Assembly: GCF_947242115.1 (NCBI RefSeq)
Contig: NC_074716.1
Location: 9,315,501 to 9,379,500 of the forward strand
Source of the DNA: Biomphalaria glabrata
Lineage: Eukaryota > Mollusca > Gastropoda > Planorbidae
Direction: 5' to 3'
Length of the DNA: 64,000 bases
Every line of letters starts with the position of its first letter. Positions within the stretch are counted from its first letter, which is position 1. The notes under the pieces were generated by a model. That model was not told the DNA's origin. It saw nothing but the letters and a program-made list of their open reading frames with translations, and did no database searches. Of the stretch, positions 23,641-35,028 are shown one piece after another. The position numbers and the translations under genes were made by a program.

Positions 23641-23713
23641 TGGCCTTGACCCTTGACAGTGACTCTTTAAAAAAAACGTGCCCCATTTAAATTAAATCTT
23701 TTCCGTTCATTAG

Positions 23714-23905
23714 GATGCCTGGTCGTTCGGTTGGCTCGCTAAACTGTCGTTGGATCGTCTCGATGGTCCTGGGTTCATACCCTGCCCGCTGCCCTATCCC
23801 TCAAGTCGTCTTGTCTTGCGGAATGTTTGGACTAGATGTGGATTATCTTCAACTCTGAAGGAATATTTAAAACATGTCAAAACATTTTACAAAACATTTC
23901 AGTTT
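23714..23905 (+). repeat. SINE family 3 (tRNA-derived)
   Basis: A GGTTGGCTCGCTAAACTG head and a B box (GGGTTCATACCC) are followed by CCGCTGCCCTATCCC, TTGTCTTGCGGAATG and a body ending GGAATATTTAAAACATGTC. A reverse fragment of the same head lies at 57,925-57,985. Confidence 0.65.
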
Positions 23906-24504
23906 ATCATCGACATTCATTTAGTACCACATACTCTTCTCAACTACTAATTGAACAATAAATTTCAAAATTTTAAAGAGATTTTATTTGAATCACCACA
24001 TTTCCAGTTGAAATCAAGGTCACGCTCTAACACACGAGTGTATTTATTGTGCAAGCTTTTTTTTTCTTGAGAAACTATATTTAATTTTTTTTTAATGTAT
24101 GACCTACTTTTATCAAATTTCCTTAAAAAAAAAACAGTACGTTATCAGCAACAAAATAAATACTATGTAACCAATTGAGTTTCTGCTAAATTTTTAATCC
24201 ATAGTGGAACCTGTGGGTCAAGTGTTTTCAAGCATTACTTTACAACGGAAGGATATAAACACATCAAAGATGCAGATCAAGATAAACTCAGTAAAATGTA
24301 AAAAAAAAAATGGAAACTAAATTTTTAAAAACAAAAGCACACGATGAAGAAGAAAAATATTTAAATATATATTTTTAAAAATGCAATACCTCCATTATTG
24401 GACTTATAATAAAATATATTGAATTTTTTTTTTTAATATTTGATTTATTCGGGTATGGAACGGCGGGCGAGACATACTTATACTATTATTTATTGGTATG
24501 TTTG
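23906..24504. other. AT-rich intergenic sequence, no feature seen
   Basis: Several homopolymer A/T runs; no gene or repeat family recognised. Confidence 0.4.
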
Positions 24505-24512
24505 CTATATGA

Positions 24513-24697
24513 CAGCGGTTCTTAACCTATTAAGCTCGGCGACCCATTTTTACAATCCCCCACTCTGCCGCGACCCCCCCCCCCCCCCGCACACACTCAC
24601 AGCAATAGAGGAATAGACAAAAACAATAAACTTTTTCGATGGTCTTTGGCGACCCCTGGCAAATCGTCAATCGCGACCCACAGGTTGAGAGCCCCTG
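24513..24697 (+). mobile_element. hAT MITE with perfect 8-bp target duplication
   Basis: Begins CAGCGGTTCTTAACC and ends GGTTGAGAGCCCCTG, imperfect 15-bp inverted ends. CTATATGA flanks it at 24,505-24,512 and 24,698-24,705. At 185 bp it has no coding capacity. The same family is present at 41,403-41,599. Confidence 0.92.
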
Positions 24698-25182
24698 CTA
24701 TATGACATCTAGATCTAACGGTAGATTTAAAGTTTTGGTTCAGAAGTCTTAAGATATAGTCGAGATCTATTTCGAGATCTAGAACCTAGATGTAATATAT
24801 AGAAGATTTACTTAAAATATTGAATTAATTCAATGATAGGGCTTTAAATCTAGACGAACTATATCATATGCAAAATTTTCCTGTAATTTATTATACACCC
24901 GAATCAAGGATGCATTACACTCTGAAATGCCCGAACGCAATATTCCTTTCTAGAACTCGATAGTCCCTTCAAAACCGATGTTACATCTAGACCTAGATTT
25001 AGTCTCTAGCCAAATTTACATTTAATTTTTTTTTTACTTCAACTGTTAAATTTCTAGGAAAATCATCAGCATAGTTTTTGATATCAGCGGTCTAGGGTCC
25101 AGGATCAAAGTTTCTGAATGGCGTGTATATTGATGTTGATTCTGACTTGAATAGAGGTATTGTAACAAAAAAATTGGTAACA

Positions 25183-25430
25183 GATTATTATTATTATTAT
25201 AGCTTTTATATAGCGCTACTTTCATACTTATAGCATGCTCAGAGCGCTTTGGTCCTATCTCATTTGAGGGACAAGTGGGGTGAGGGGGTATCTAGGAGTT
25301 GGTTTTCCGTGCTGCATTTAGGCGCTCAGTAAACGCAACTCTGCCCGAGTCGGGTGTCGAACCTCGAGCCCCCTTCTAGGTAGCCAAGACAAGCCAAGCG
25401 CACTTAGCCTCTCGACCACGCTTCCCACAG
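25183..25430 (-). repeat. SINE family 2 (tRNA-derived), full-length
   Basis: On the minus strand: head GTGGGAAGCGTGGTCGAGAG with A-box-like sequence, B box GGTTCGACACC, a body of about 150 bp, then TAGCGCTATATAAAAGC and (ATA)n. The 3' end resembles the GCGCTTTATAAATAAA-(ATT)n end of the L2-like LINE at 6.8 kb, so that LINE type may supply its retrotransposition machinery. Confidence 0.85.
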
Positions 25431-26484
25431 ATTCACGCCAACATTTTAAATCGGACTTGAAGATGAACCGAATTTATTTTTCCTAAATGCCTCAGCTCTC
25501 CCACTCAACACCCCATGGCGGGCCCAATATTTTATGGATGGACGTTTCCAACTGAATTTGACGAAATTAAGGAGATAATTGATTTTAAAAATAAATATCA
25601 CATTTTGATATCTTTAACAATAACACCGGCGAACTAGTGTACTCTTAATTCAATCAGGAGCTATGAGCTAAATTTATTGAGACTTTCCCTCTTTCTCCAA
25701 GGTACTACTTCTCTTCTTCCGCATTTGCTTCAGGTTTTCAGGATAGTCAGCGCCTTCATATTTCAAAGAAATTGTGCTAGAAGCAGTCCGTTATTTTCTT
25801 TTAAACAGAGTTATTCCTAAAAACTTCCGGAGGACTTAATATCTCGTTTCTAAGAGAAAACACAACGAAAATTCCCGTAAACAGACCTAGAGGTTATATT
25901 TAGTAATATAGGAAATATAAGTAGTGGCCAATTTACCACTGGACGTACTAATTGAAAACCTAATTCTAGCTATCTGGTCACGTGAGAACTCGTTATTAAT
26001 AAGAGGTCAATAAATTTGTGACAGTATATCTCATTGTCTATTTTTAGCTATACACATTACTAGGTCACCATAATAGATCACATTTGTTAATAACATGGTT
26101 AATTTTCTTGAGAAGCATACATCTTTATGTAACACAGTCTTATAGGATCAGGATGAATTTTTCATGGATGCCATATTCTCCAACTATTTTCCTTGTGATT
26201 CTTGTGACCAAAAAAAAAAGGTCTACGAAACTAATCATTAGCAGTGGTTGGTAATCGAGACTTTGTTCTATGATTGTGATGTTAGAGGAAACAAAAGAGC
26301 CGACCTTTGGGTGATTCTAAGAACGCTTTTAATGGTACCAAAGGCTAGGAAGGGAACCGTTTATCGTCTGAGGGCGCAGAGATCTGAATACCTGTGAGTG
26401 GTACAAGTCTAATTAGTACAATAGAGATCAATGAAGGTCTGGCCTTAAAATCTGTAAGTATCTAAAAAAAATAATAACAAGGTT
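25431..26484. other. Intergenic sequence, no gene recognised
   Basis: About 1 kb without coding or repeat features that I can support. Confidence 0.4.
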
Positions 26485-26735
26485 TACAAAGACAGTTTGT
26501 GTGGAAACACAAACTCAAAATCGGCCCCCGAAGTGGTCCACCCAGGCAGGTATAAAGGCAGATTTAAATATTTTCAGAAAGACTTTCATAATGAAATTCT
26601 ATCAAAGGCAAATGACAGAGAAGAATGGAGAAAGAAGGTTGACAGTTTCTGTGTGGTGCCCCAAAGGTCCAGCAGACCAAGGGATCGGTAAAAGTGAATT
26701 TGCAGTTCAATGTGAACCTGGCCTAACTGATGTAT
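26485..26735 (+). mobile_element. LINE-E C-terminal fragment
   Basis: A 64-aa frame ends in KANDREEWRKKVDSFCVVPQ and RSSRPRDR, the typical last residues of a non-LTR ORF2, then GGATCGGTAAAAGTGAA, comparable to the GGTAAA-type tail of family E. Confidence 0.65.
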
Positions 26736-27415
26736 TATAATGAGTATCTAATTGTTTTGTAAAGGGTCAATCTCTTATTCAAATCCTCGGAAAAAAAAAT
26801 TCCTTTAGTTTTGTGTATCACTCTATGTTAAGAGCACGCACTTCACGGGATAATATGAAAACCTACTTATTAAATGTTGTTTTAAATTATGTCCAACATA
26901 TTTACATAGTAAATAGATTTTTTCTCTTAAAAAAAATGAAACTTTTTTTTTTTATAAAAGTAGTATTTAGTATGACAGAACTTACATAACTTAGCAATAC
27001 AACTGAAAGTAATAATTTTTTTTTATAAAAAATCTAAAACTATTTGCATAAACAGGTTAAAATAATAAAATGTTATATTATCGTGTCCCTTACTAAATAG
27101 CCTCAAGTATTTGTTACTATTAATAGTGAAGAGTTATAAAAATGGTGTAATTTTATGAAAAATAATGCTTGCATAATTGATTTAAAAAATTAGATTTTTC
27201 GCTTTCAGAAAATAAAACGTAGCCATTGCATCAGAAGTTTGAATGTTCTAAAATATCATGATGTGCGATTTTCATTTTCTCTTCTAGTTTCTGAGATATA
27301 AACGGGACGGACGAACAGACGGACATATATGTGCCACACAAATAGCGGTTTTTCGGGGGCCGCTAAAAAACCGAACCAATTGATAACAGTGGTTCTGTTA
27401 AGACGGACATGATCC

Positions 27416-27690
27416 AGTGGCGTACTAGGGTGGGAGGAAGGGGTCCAAATTCAAAAGTTATCCCGGCCCCCACATGAGTGCGGGGTGGGGGTCAAACGAG
27501 TGTCCGAAATTTTTTCTTTACATTAAATATTAAATATAAAGCCCCTGCCTTGAAATCATGCTATTCATGATAAGTTAGTGCCCCTGTTGCATGTATTTTA
27601 CACAGATTCAACTCTTTCAGGCGAGGTTACTCTTTGGGAGTCACCTGAGTTATATATTATACATTTATTAAGTACATTATCTCAATAATT
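27416..27690 (+). mobile_element. MITE with CCAGTGGCGTA end, partial
   Basis: The left end CCAGTGGCGTACTAGGG and an interior shared with 14,043-14,483 define it. No matching right end is seen near 27.7 kb. Confidence 0.6.
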
Positions 27691-27963
27691 ACAGTACAAA
27701 GCAAGACATACTAGATATCATCTCTAACACCAGCAGAACATGTCAGCTTTCGAAAATATGGGAGATCATAAAAACTATGGAACTATTGCAACTAGTGGTG
27801 CTCTCGCCTTGCATGAAGAAATAAATTCACTGAGGAACACTTCCAGATACAGCAGGATATGAAGCCTCAGCATAGATCTTATGTGCAAGGAGACTAGGAA
27901 AAGGTTATAAAAAGATTCTGATCAGTTGAGTGATCATGTCTGACTGCAGACTAAAAAAAAAAA

Positions 27964-28232
27964 TAAAGTTCCCCTTTCAGACCTTGTGGTCTATAGGGCA
28001 GATGATGTAAAGGTCATCTGTTTCTGTGGCCTACGGTTAACGAGGGTGTCATGTGACCAGCACAACGACCAACCGGCTTTACTTATCCCCAACTAACGTC
28101 ACGTACCCATTAGAGCTGGGTGGACTCAGAAGGGCCCGAAGATCCTGAAGTTAAAAATCCCAGTCTTCACCAGGATTCGAACCCCGGACCCCGGTTCGGT
28201 AGCCAAGCGCTTTACCGCTCAGCCAATGCGCC
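27964..28232 (-). repeat. SINE family 1, full-length
   Basis: Best copy in the window. Minus-strand head GCATTGGCTGAGCGGTAAAG, B box GGGGTTCGAATCC, full body and tail AGGTCTGAAAGGGGAACTTT. Confidence 0.9.
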
Positions 28233-28354
28233 TGCAGACTAATGATAAATTATTTCTAGATGGTTATATTATAGTAAATGATATTGGAAACAAAAACAAA
28301 ATTCACTAAGAAATCGTCAAACTGTTTGTGTGCTAGTGAGTCGAAGGGGGGATT

Positions 28355-28700
28355 TCTATCATTTAGTGAAAGGTAAAAAAAAAACAAAGAAAACATCAGA
28401 AAAGATAAAGAAAGAAACAAGGGCAGACAACAAAAAATAAACAAAAAGAAAAAAAGAAACAAAAGCATGTAAGGAATAGAGAACGAAAAAAAGGAAAGAA
28501 AGAAAAAGGTAAAAAGACATAAACAAAGAAATACAGATATAAATGAAATATAAAAAAAAAACAAAGTAAGAAGAATGAATCAAAGACAGAACCATATTAA
28601 CACAAATAACGTCTGTATTATATAAGATAAGATAAGATAAGAAAAACATAGGGGTATAAAGATAAAAAAAAAAAACGATAGAAAGAGGACAGTCTGTAAC
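28355..28700 (+). repeat. Purine-rich (A/G) tract with a LINE-C tail
   Basis: AAAGAAAC-type purine-rich sequence over about 300 bp. At 28,604-28,645 it contains AACGTCTGTATTATATAAG and (ATAAG)n, the extreme 3' end of LINE-C. Phe/Leu-rich minus-strand frames here are compositional. Confidence 0.7.
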
Positions 28701-29666
28701 AAAAAAAATATTTTGAAGAAAATGTGTATAATCTTTTGAACTTACGGATTTGTTTAAACGTAAATCCCCACAGTATATCCCAATTCTATTATATGTAACA
28801 GCACACTATGAAATTCGATTACGGAACGGAAAGTACATCCCGGAAAAAAAAAAAAAAAAAAACCTCTTTCCAGGAAGTACTTTACAATAAAACTTTTTAT
28901 ATCCGGCTGTCGGTTTTGTTTTTTTTTACGGTGCGTTATGTAATTGGTTCCATTTAAATATAATCAGGTGTGTAAAGAAAGGAATCTTCTGTGTAATATA
29001 TAGTGCTAAGGAAGACATTTCTTGAGTCGACTATTCATGTCAATTCAGGTCTTCCAGATGCTAATCTGTTAGCTCTTTTGTCGACAATGACAAGATTCAC
29101 ACAACTTTAAATTTAAATTGTCTAAACACCCAATGACTGAAAAAAAAATTGAGAGGAGGGAGGGTTATCCGACTCAACTGAGCATGTTGTTGTTTTTTTA
29201 ACTTGACCGTTATGATGGACAACACTGGACAACGCAATTTAAATAAGAATGCTACTTACTGGGTTCTAATGAACTCGCCGATGTTCCGGTCGCCGCAATG
29301 AATACACCCGACTTCACGTGATGCATAATCCCAGATGATTAAATTATAATCCAGTGAAATATTTGACTGAAAAACAATAATCCTCTGAATCACATACAAG
29401 TCCAGTCTCTATATCTCTACTTTTCTTGACAAAAATTTCTCCAACTCAACTCGTATGTCCAATACCAGACGAAAACAAACAATTATATCAGGTCATCGTG
29501 TTGACTAGTCCACATGTGCACGTGGCCAGCGAGACAAATAAAAGTAAAATAAGAAATCGATTCTAAAATGTTTACATTCAATGAAACAAAAGGTTTACAG
29601 AAATAATAAAAGTTTATCCAGGGATTTTTTTTTAAACTGTCGCTAGTCATTTTATTGCATCAGTAC
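28701..29666. other. Intergenic sequence, no gene recognised
   Basis: About 0.97 kb without recognised features. Confidence 0.4.
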
Positions 29667-29697
<31 letters not shown>

Positions 29698-31163
29698 CTT
29701 TATTATCCGTAAGGAAATTTGTCTTACAATTTGTGCATTACACCAAACAAAAAACATTATAACTATAAGAAACCAAAGTGTACATTCACACCAGACTCAC
29801 TCATAATTTACATGTGACAAAGTTTATACCAGATTGTTCTTATTTAATGATTTGATTTTCGCTAACATTAAACGATGAAAGTTTTCTTAGTAGTCGTAAT
29901 CTTTGCTGCCCTTTTTTGCTGATATAATCAGTATTTGCAGTAAAATTTAGTTTATTGTCTAAGATATATATATGGCTCCTTTTGTCTCGAAAGGCAATGG
30001 ATGCGCCCAAATGAGTCACTGGTTTTGGCTTAATCTTGAGACGGGGCAGAATCTGGTGTGGCTAATCAAGCCAATTCTAGAACGGCAGACTTTGCCACAA
30101 TTCGTACATGTGTATGCCTCTGATATAGGGCTAGCAGACAGGGCAGCTTTCTTTTTTTCCCTCTTGATTAAAGCCGCTTCAATTCTTTTGTTCTCAGCAA
30201 GGGTTGTCCCAGCACGCACAGTCTGTCTCCATGCACTCCGGTCTTTGGCTATGTTTTCCCACATACTTTCGCTGATGCCTGAGGCTCTCATGTCTCGCTT
30301 GCAGACATCTCTATATGTTAGTCTTGGGCGGCCCTTGGGTCTGACTCCTTCCACATCTGGCATGCGGGTGACATGTCCGAGCCAGCGTAATCTTCTTTGT
30401 GTCAGGAGAGCATACATGCTGTTCATATTGGCCAATCTCAAAACTTCCTGATTGGAGACATGGTCCCTCCAAGAGATGCCCATTATGCGTCTCAGGCAGC
30501 GCAAGTGGAAACTATTCAATCTTTGCTCTTGGTACATGTATGTTGACCAGCTTTCACTGCCATAAAGGAGACTGCTCACAACACAGGCGTTGTAGACTAG
30601 GATTTTGGTCGCTGTGGTCAATTTACCAGTTTCCCAGACGCGTTTGGAGAGTTTTGCCAATGCTGTGGTAGCTTTTCCTATCCTTTTTGTCAGCTCGATG
30701 TCTAAGTCTAGGTTACTGACAATTGTTGAACCCAAGTAGGTAAATTCCTGCACCACTGAAAGGGTGTGGTTACCAATTTGTATTATAGGTATTTCTGCGA
30801 CGTCTTGTGCCAGGATTTCGGTCTTGGAGAGACTTATAGTAAGGCTAAACTCTTGACAAGCAGCTGCTAAGGCGTTCACTAGCTTCTGTAGACCTCCTTG
30901 TGAGTGAGATACTAGTGCCGCGTCATCGGCAAACAGCAGCTCCCTTATCAAGATACGACACCTTTTCGTTTTGGCTTTAAGACGTGCCAGGTTAAAGAGC
31001 CTTCCATCGGATCTGCTATGGATGTATAAGATAGTACCAAGGTATTTAAAGGTTTGCACAATTTCAATAGTCTCTCCAGCTACAGAAACAATATCATTTT
31101 CCTTCTTGTCCCTACGAAAATCGATTATCATTTCTTTGTTTTTTTTTTACATTTAATAATAAA
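29667..31163 (-). mobile_element. LINE-A second copy, split by LINE-B
   Basis: LINE-A on the minus strand: the 3' part with its (ATT)n tail is 29,667-29,966 and the upstream coding part (MIIDFRRDKKEND...TFKYLGTIL) is 31,024-31,163. Both match 21.5-22.26 kb closely. The gap is filled by LINE-B, flanked by GTCTAAGATA and GTATAAGATA, a 10-bp target duplication with one mismatch. Confidence 0.88.
29967..31023 (-). mobile_element. LINE-B, 5'-truncated insertion within LINE-A
   Basis: Minus-strand ORF2 remnant starts at RSDGRLFNLARLKAKTK, carries the catalytic FADDAA box, FTYLGSTI, LLYGSESWST, RRLRWLGHVTRMPD and a C-terminal zinc-finger-like YTCTNCGKVCRSRIGLISH, then a 3' UTR and (AT)n tail. The frame is open through to the stop at 30,016. 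Relative to the copy at 36.6 kb, about 12 codons are missing after RMPD. The open frame joins in phase to the LINE-A sequence before it, giving a chimeric 371-codon frame 31,131-30,016. Confidence 0.88.
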
Positions 31164-31574
31164 TGTAACAGAAACTTTCGAGCGCTAAGGGATCGTTAGT
31201 CTTGGCTTGTTACTCATCTAGAAAAAAAAAATGAGATTTAGATCCATACATCTGTCGCTTTCAGGCTATACCCAAATATTTTTTATTTAATCGTTATAGT
31301 TTGACGTGATTCAAATTGTGATTTATTAAATTGTGTTGTTAATTTTTTTTTTAATTTCCTTAGAAGAAATTTAAAAAAATATAATTGTTTATATATGATT
31401 TATTTAATATTGTTTAATATAAGCTGAAATTTGGAAATTCTGAAAAGTGAAAGAAATTTGGATTTTAATTTTAGATCTGGAGAAGATAATAGTTTCTAGA
31501 ACTAGATTGAAGACCAAGCTCCACATTGTCAGAATAAAGTGATCTTGTCTACACACAGTGCGCGGTCGTAGAGA
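31164..31574. other. AT-rich intergenic sequence, no feature seen
   Basis: Nothing recognised. Confidence 0.4.
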
Positions 31575-31985
31575 GTAATTTATCATCACCTTCACCTTAG
31601 TTTGTTAGGCCTTTGGGGCACAACATAAGATTAGGCGACCGTCTTCTTCTTTTCCTCTCTTTCTCTTTCTTTAGCCTTGGATAGAACCTCTTTTAATGGC
31701 AGGCCGGCCTATATGTTGTCTTCCCATCGCTTTTACTGGCTGCCTCTTCTTCTTCTTCCTGGTACTGTGCCCTGAAGGAAATATGGTCATAGAGTTCTAG
31801 ATTGCTTTTTTTTTTTGACAGTAGCTAGCAGTTCATCGCTTGGGTCTAATCGCTGTACAACTTTGTTTCTAGTTCTTCGTTTGTGATGCGGTCTTCGAAT
31901 GTGATTCCTATGATTTTTCTGTGGAAAGATCGTAGGCATAGATAGTCCTTCGTATTGACAAAAAGATCTAACTATTTGCTAATAT
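31575..31985 (-). mobile_element. LINE-E 3' fragment
   Basis: The minus strand reads KIIGITFEDRITNEEL, then after breaks TVPGRRRRGSQ-like and RWEDNI-like segments, and ends in the GGCC.AACAAACTAAGGTGAAGG tail. Same family as 12.3, 42.05 and 58.9 kb. Confidence 0.7.
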
Positions 31986-32050
31986 TAGGCTTATTGCTTC
32001 TTTCGACCGTATCTAAAAAAATGTCTGTGGAAATGGGAACACATTAGGAC

Positions 32051-32672
32051 CACAGACATAAATAAATATAGACTGGCCGATTAAAGAGTTTTATGAAACA
32101 AAAATTTGTGACTAACAATTTTGTGTAGGCTACTTTATTAAACAGCATTTATGAGCAGTATAAAAGTTAAGTATTCATATCTATTTCAGCTACACACCTA
32201 TATATATATATTGTAAATAAGGAGGTAGTGTAGTTTTGTCATAGACATAAATAAATATAGACTGGAAAAAGGAAGTAACTTCATGTAACTTGAAAACATG
32301 TATATCTATTGTATTCGGATTTCCGAAATATGAAAAGTTGCATGATCTTCATTCTTAGAGATTAAACAAAACTACACTACCTCCTTATTTACAATATATA
32401 TAGGTGTGTATAGATATGAATACTTAACTTTTATACTGCTCATAAATGCTTTATAATAAAGTACACAAAATTGCAAGTCACAAATTTTCGTTTCATAAAA
32501 CTCTTTACTTGGCCAGTCTATATTTATTTATGTCTATGAGTTTTGTTTAATCTCTAAGAATGAAGATCATGCAATTTCTTATAATTCGGAAATCCGACAA
32601 CAATAGATGTACATGTTTTCAAGTTACATGAAGTTACTTCCTTCGGCCAGTCTATATTTATTTATGTCTATG
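32051..32672 (+). mobile_element. MITE 'CATAGACATA', outer copy interrupted by a sister copy
   Basis: Ends CACAGACATAAATAAATATA and TATATTTATTTATGTCTATG are inverted repeats. ATTAGGAC flanks it exactly at 32,043-32,050 and 32,673-32,680. Its body is split at 32,239/32,547 by the inner copy. Without the insert it is about 315 bp, close to the uninterrupted copy at 48,108-48,411 (304 bp). Confidence 0.93.
32240..32538 (-). mobile_element. MITE 'CATAGACATA', inner copy
   Basis: A 299-bp copy in opposite orientation with ends CATAGACATAAATAAATATA / TATATTTATTTATGTCTATG, flanked by AGTTTTGT at 32,232-32,239 and 32,539-32,546. No coding capacity. The 8-bp duplications and CA start suit the hAT or P superfamilies; which one is open. 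Confidence 0.93.
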
Positions 32673-33029
32673 ATTAGGACGTAATTAAAACTTTTTTTTT
32701 ATTAAACACCAAAAACATGGAATTAAAAGAAAAACACAAAAAAATGGATTTGAAACAAAAAATAGCTAGATCTAGGGTAGGCTACACATAAATTATCGTT
32801 TTTATTGAAAATATCGAACAATTGGTTCACTTTAATTAGTTCTTTTTGTTTCTTTCTACAGTGTCTAGATCTAGATTTACTTCCTAAAAAAGGGATGAAA
32901 AAATGGTAAGAAATAAATAATGAATGGAAGATAAACCTTGATGCAGATTAAGTTAAGCACCGAAAACGAATGTTAACGAAGGCTTAATAAAAGGAAATAT
33001 AAGATAGTGGCTTCATACTTTACACCTCG

Positions 33030-33262
33030 GAGGCGCGGTGACTGAGTAGGGTCCCGGAATTTTTTATTTTAGGATCCTTAGGGCGCCTATGAGTTTACCA
33101 AGCCCTAAAGGGTACCTGACATTTGTTGTGGTCAAATGAAGGCGGTTGGTCGTTGTGCTGGAAACATAAAACCTTTGTTAACCGTGGGCTTCAGAAATAG
33201 ATGACCTTTACATCATCTGCCCTATAGATCGCAAGGTCTGAAAGGGGAACTTTACTTAACAC
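33030..33262 (+). repeat. SINE family 1, internally deleted head
   Basis: Starts GGAGGCGCGGTGACTGAGTA, lacks the B-box region, then has the body and tail (GCAAGGTCTGAAAGGGGAAC). Confidence 0.85.
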
Positions 33263-33283
33263 GTCGGCTGTATAAAATCATAT

Positions 33284-34041
33284 TGTTACGAATCTCACTA
33301 TCCAGGCTCTCTCCAAACTGCACCATACACCACCAACTTAAAGAACTTGACAACTCAGGGCTCCAAAGTAACGTAACACTTTAATAGTTGATAAATAACA
33401 GCCAATACTGTACAATTGGCAACACGTACACTGTACAAATATCTCTCCGATAACACCGTTCCGCCGTATCAACTCTTGCACTGGCCTCTCCGTCTCGTTC
33501 CGGGCTTGCACTGGGTTCAACAGTTCAGGACTGACTTCACACACTAGGCTCGTTGTGTCGGACTCGATCACAGACCAAGATCAAGACGCCAGTCGTCTCA
33601 ACTGTACTTGACAGTACTCCGCACTGAACCGTCGTAATGCTCCGTACAGAACCACACCGCTGAACTGTGCTGTAGTCGACCGGACTGTAGTGAACCGGGC
33701 TCTGAACCCTTGCTTTGAACCTTGCTGTATTGAGCCCCTTTTCTCGACTGTGTTGACTGCGACACCTCCGCTCTTTATATAGGGTCCCTACTGGCCTTCT
33801 CGAACCGGACAGAACGCCGCTCGACGTTTCTAGGTGGTCAGATGACTACAACTCTCGTGACGCTCATGAGCTCTGTTCACGACGGCGATCCTTCCCGAAC
33901 CGTCCTGTTGATACTCGACTCGGTTGACCGTCGTAGCTCGTCACGGTTGACCGCTCGTCTAGCGCTGGCCTGGGGCGAATTGCGTCGGCTGACTACACTC
34001 ACACCACTACCCCCATCTGTGCCACCACCAAGTTTATAACA
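33284..34041 (-). mobile_element. Solo LTR (Gypsy-like), fossil
   Basis: The 758-bp unit begins TGTTACGAATCTC and ends AAGTTTATAACA, with TG...CA ends and the 4-bp duplication ATAT on both sides (33,280-33,283 and 34,042-34,045). On the minus strand a TATATAAAG box lies near 33,780, with a U3-R-U5-like order. No internal region adjoins it, so it is a solo LTR left by recombination. The family is inferred from the ends and duplication length. Confidence 0.75.
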
Positions 34042-34577
34042 ATATTAAGGCGACACTACGAATAAAAAACAACTTATTCGATCGTGAAAATAGCTTAGTC
34101 GATCAAGGTACAATGTAAGTAATCATTTCTTTACAAAGTTTAGTCCATCCCAAATTGCAGAATTGGTGATTAGTCAGTGAGCGAGCTAGGGCTATTAAAA
34201 ATATAGAACAGATGAAAACCTGCATTCTTCCTGTTGACCCGCTCCGTTTCTTAAAACTCTCAGTCAATATTTGGATTATTTCGGGATTGTCTATGCTGAT
34301 AGCAGAAGCAATGGAGAAAAGAATTTTCTATTCATTCTAAGTACCGGGTTCAATCGCACTTTGGGATTATCTGAGGAGTGCCCATGATAATCAAGGTAGT
34401 TATCCTGAGTGTCCTGTTTATATATATGTAAAGCTAGCGATAAAGATACGGATTGTTGCTTATGAAATGTCATTTTTTAAAATATTTAAATTATATAAAT
34501 ACAAAATGAATACTTTCTTTAAAAAAAAAAACAAGTAAAAAAAACCTATTCCGAAAATCGTTTGTGGGTCATAAAAA
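34042..34577. other. AT-rich intergenic sequence, no feature seen
   Basis: Nothing recognised. Confidence 0.4.
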
Positions 34578-34588
34578 ACGCATTAGCT

Positions 34589-35017
34589 TCTTCGTCTTCT
34601 TCTTGAAACTGTCAGGTAGAGTTGAGCCTTCGGCTCTTGGAATTCTAGGCCAACAAAAGTGAACAAGAGCTCTCTCTCACCGGCCTGTATGAAAACAGTG
34701 TACACTGTTTTGTCTGGCGAGTGGGTCAGACTCGCGGCAAGAAGCCGCGTACACTAAGACCCGCCGCCATTTTCCTTTCCTTTACCAGGCCAACCGTGCG
34801 GGACACGCCATTTATGTAACGGTCCCTTGAGGAACAGCGCCTGGATTGTGACAAGGTTGTGGGAGCTTTTTTACAATCCGCGCAGTGCAATGAGGATACT
34901 CTCGCACCCCTTAGGCACCCCCACAGGAGTCTTGTTTTGCTACCCTTAAGCCTAATCGTTTCCTCTTACGATCGTTTCCACCGGGGCGCCACTATGAGGC
35001 AGGGTAGCATGCCCGGG
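34589..35017 (-). mobile_element. GC-rich non-LTR-type insertion with 11-bp target duplication
   Basis: A 429-bp unit, clearly richer in G+C than its surroundings, is flanked by exact ACGCATTAGCT repeats (34,578-34,588 and 35,018-35,028). The left end is (TTC)n, so on the minus strand it ends in a (GAA)n tail. This fits a SINE or the 3' end of a truncated LINE; I see no clear tRNA head or coding frame, so its class is open. Confidence 0.75.
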
Positions 35018-35028
35018 ACGCATTAGCT

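Noticed and set aside
27205-27375. Possible snail repeat with GACGGACGAACAGACGGAC
   Set aside because: Looks like a repeat end, but no second copy in this window supports boundaries.
28256-28649. Phe/Leu-rich minus-strand frames
   Set aside because: Products of a purine-rich tract, not protein-coding.
29972-30451. 159-codon plus-strand open frame
   Set aside because: Antisense to LINE-B coding sequence.
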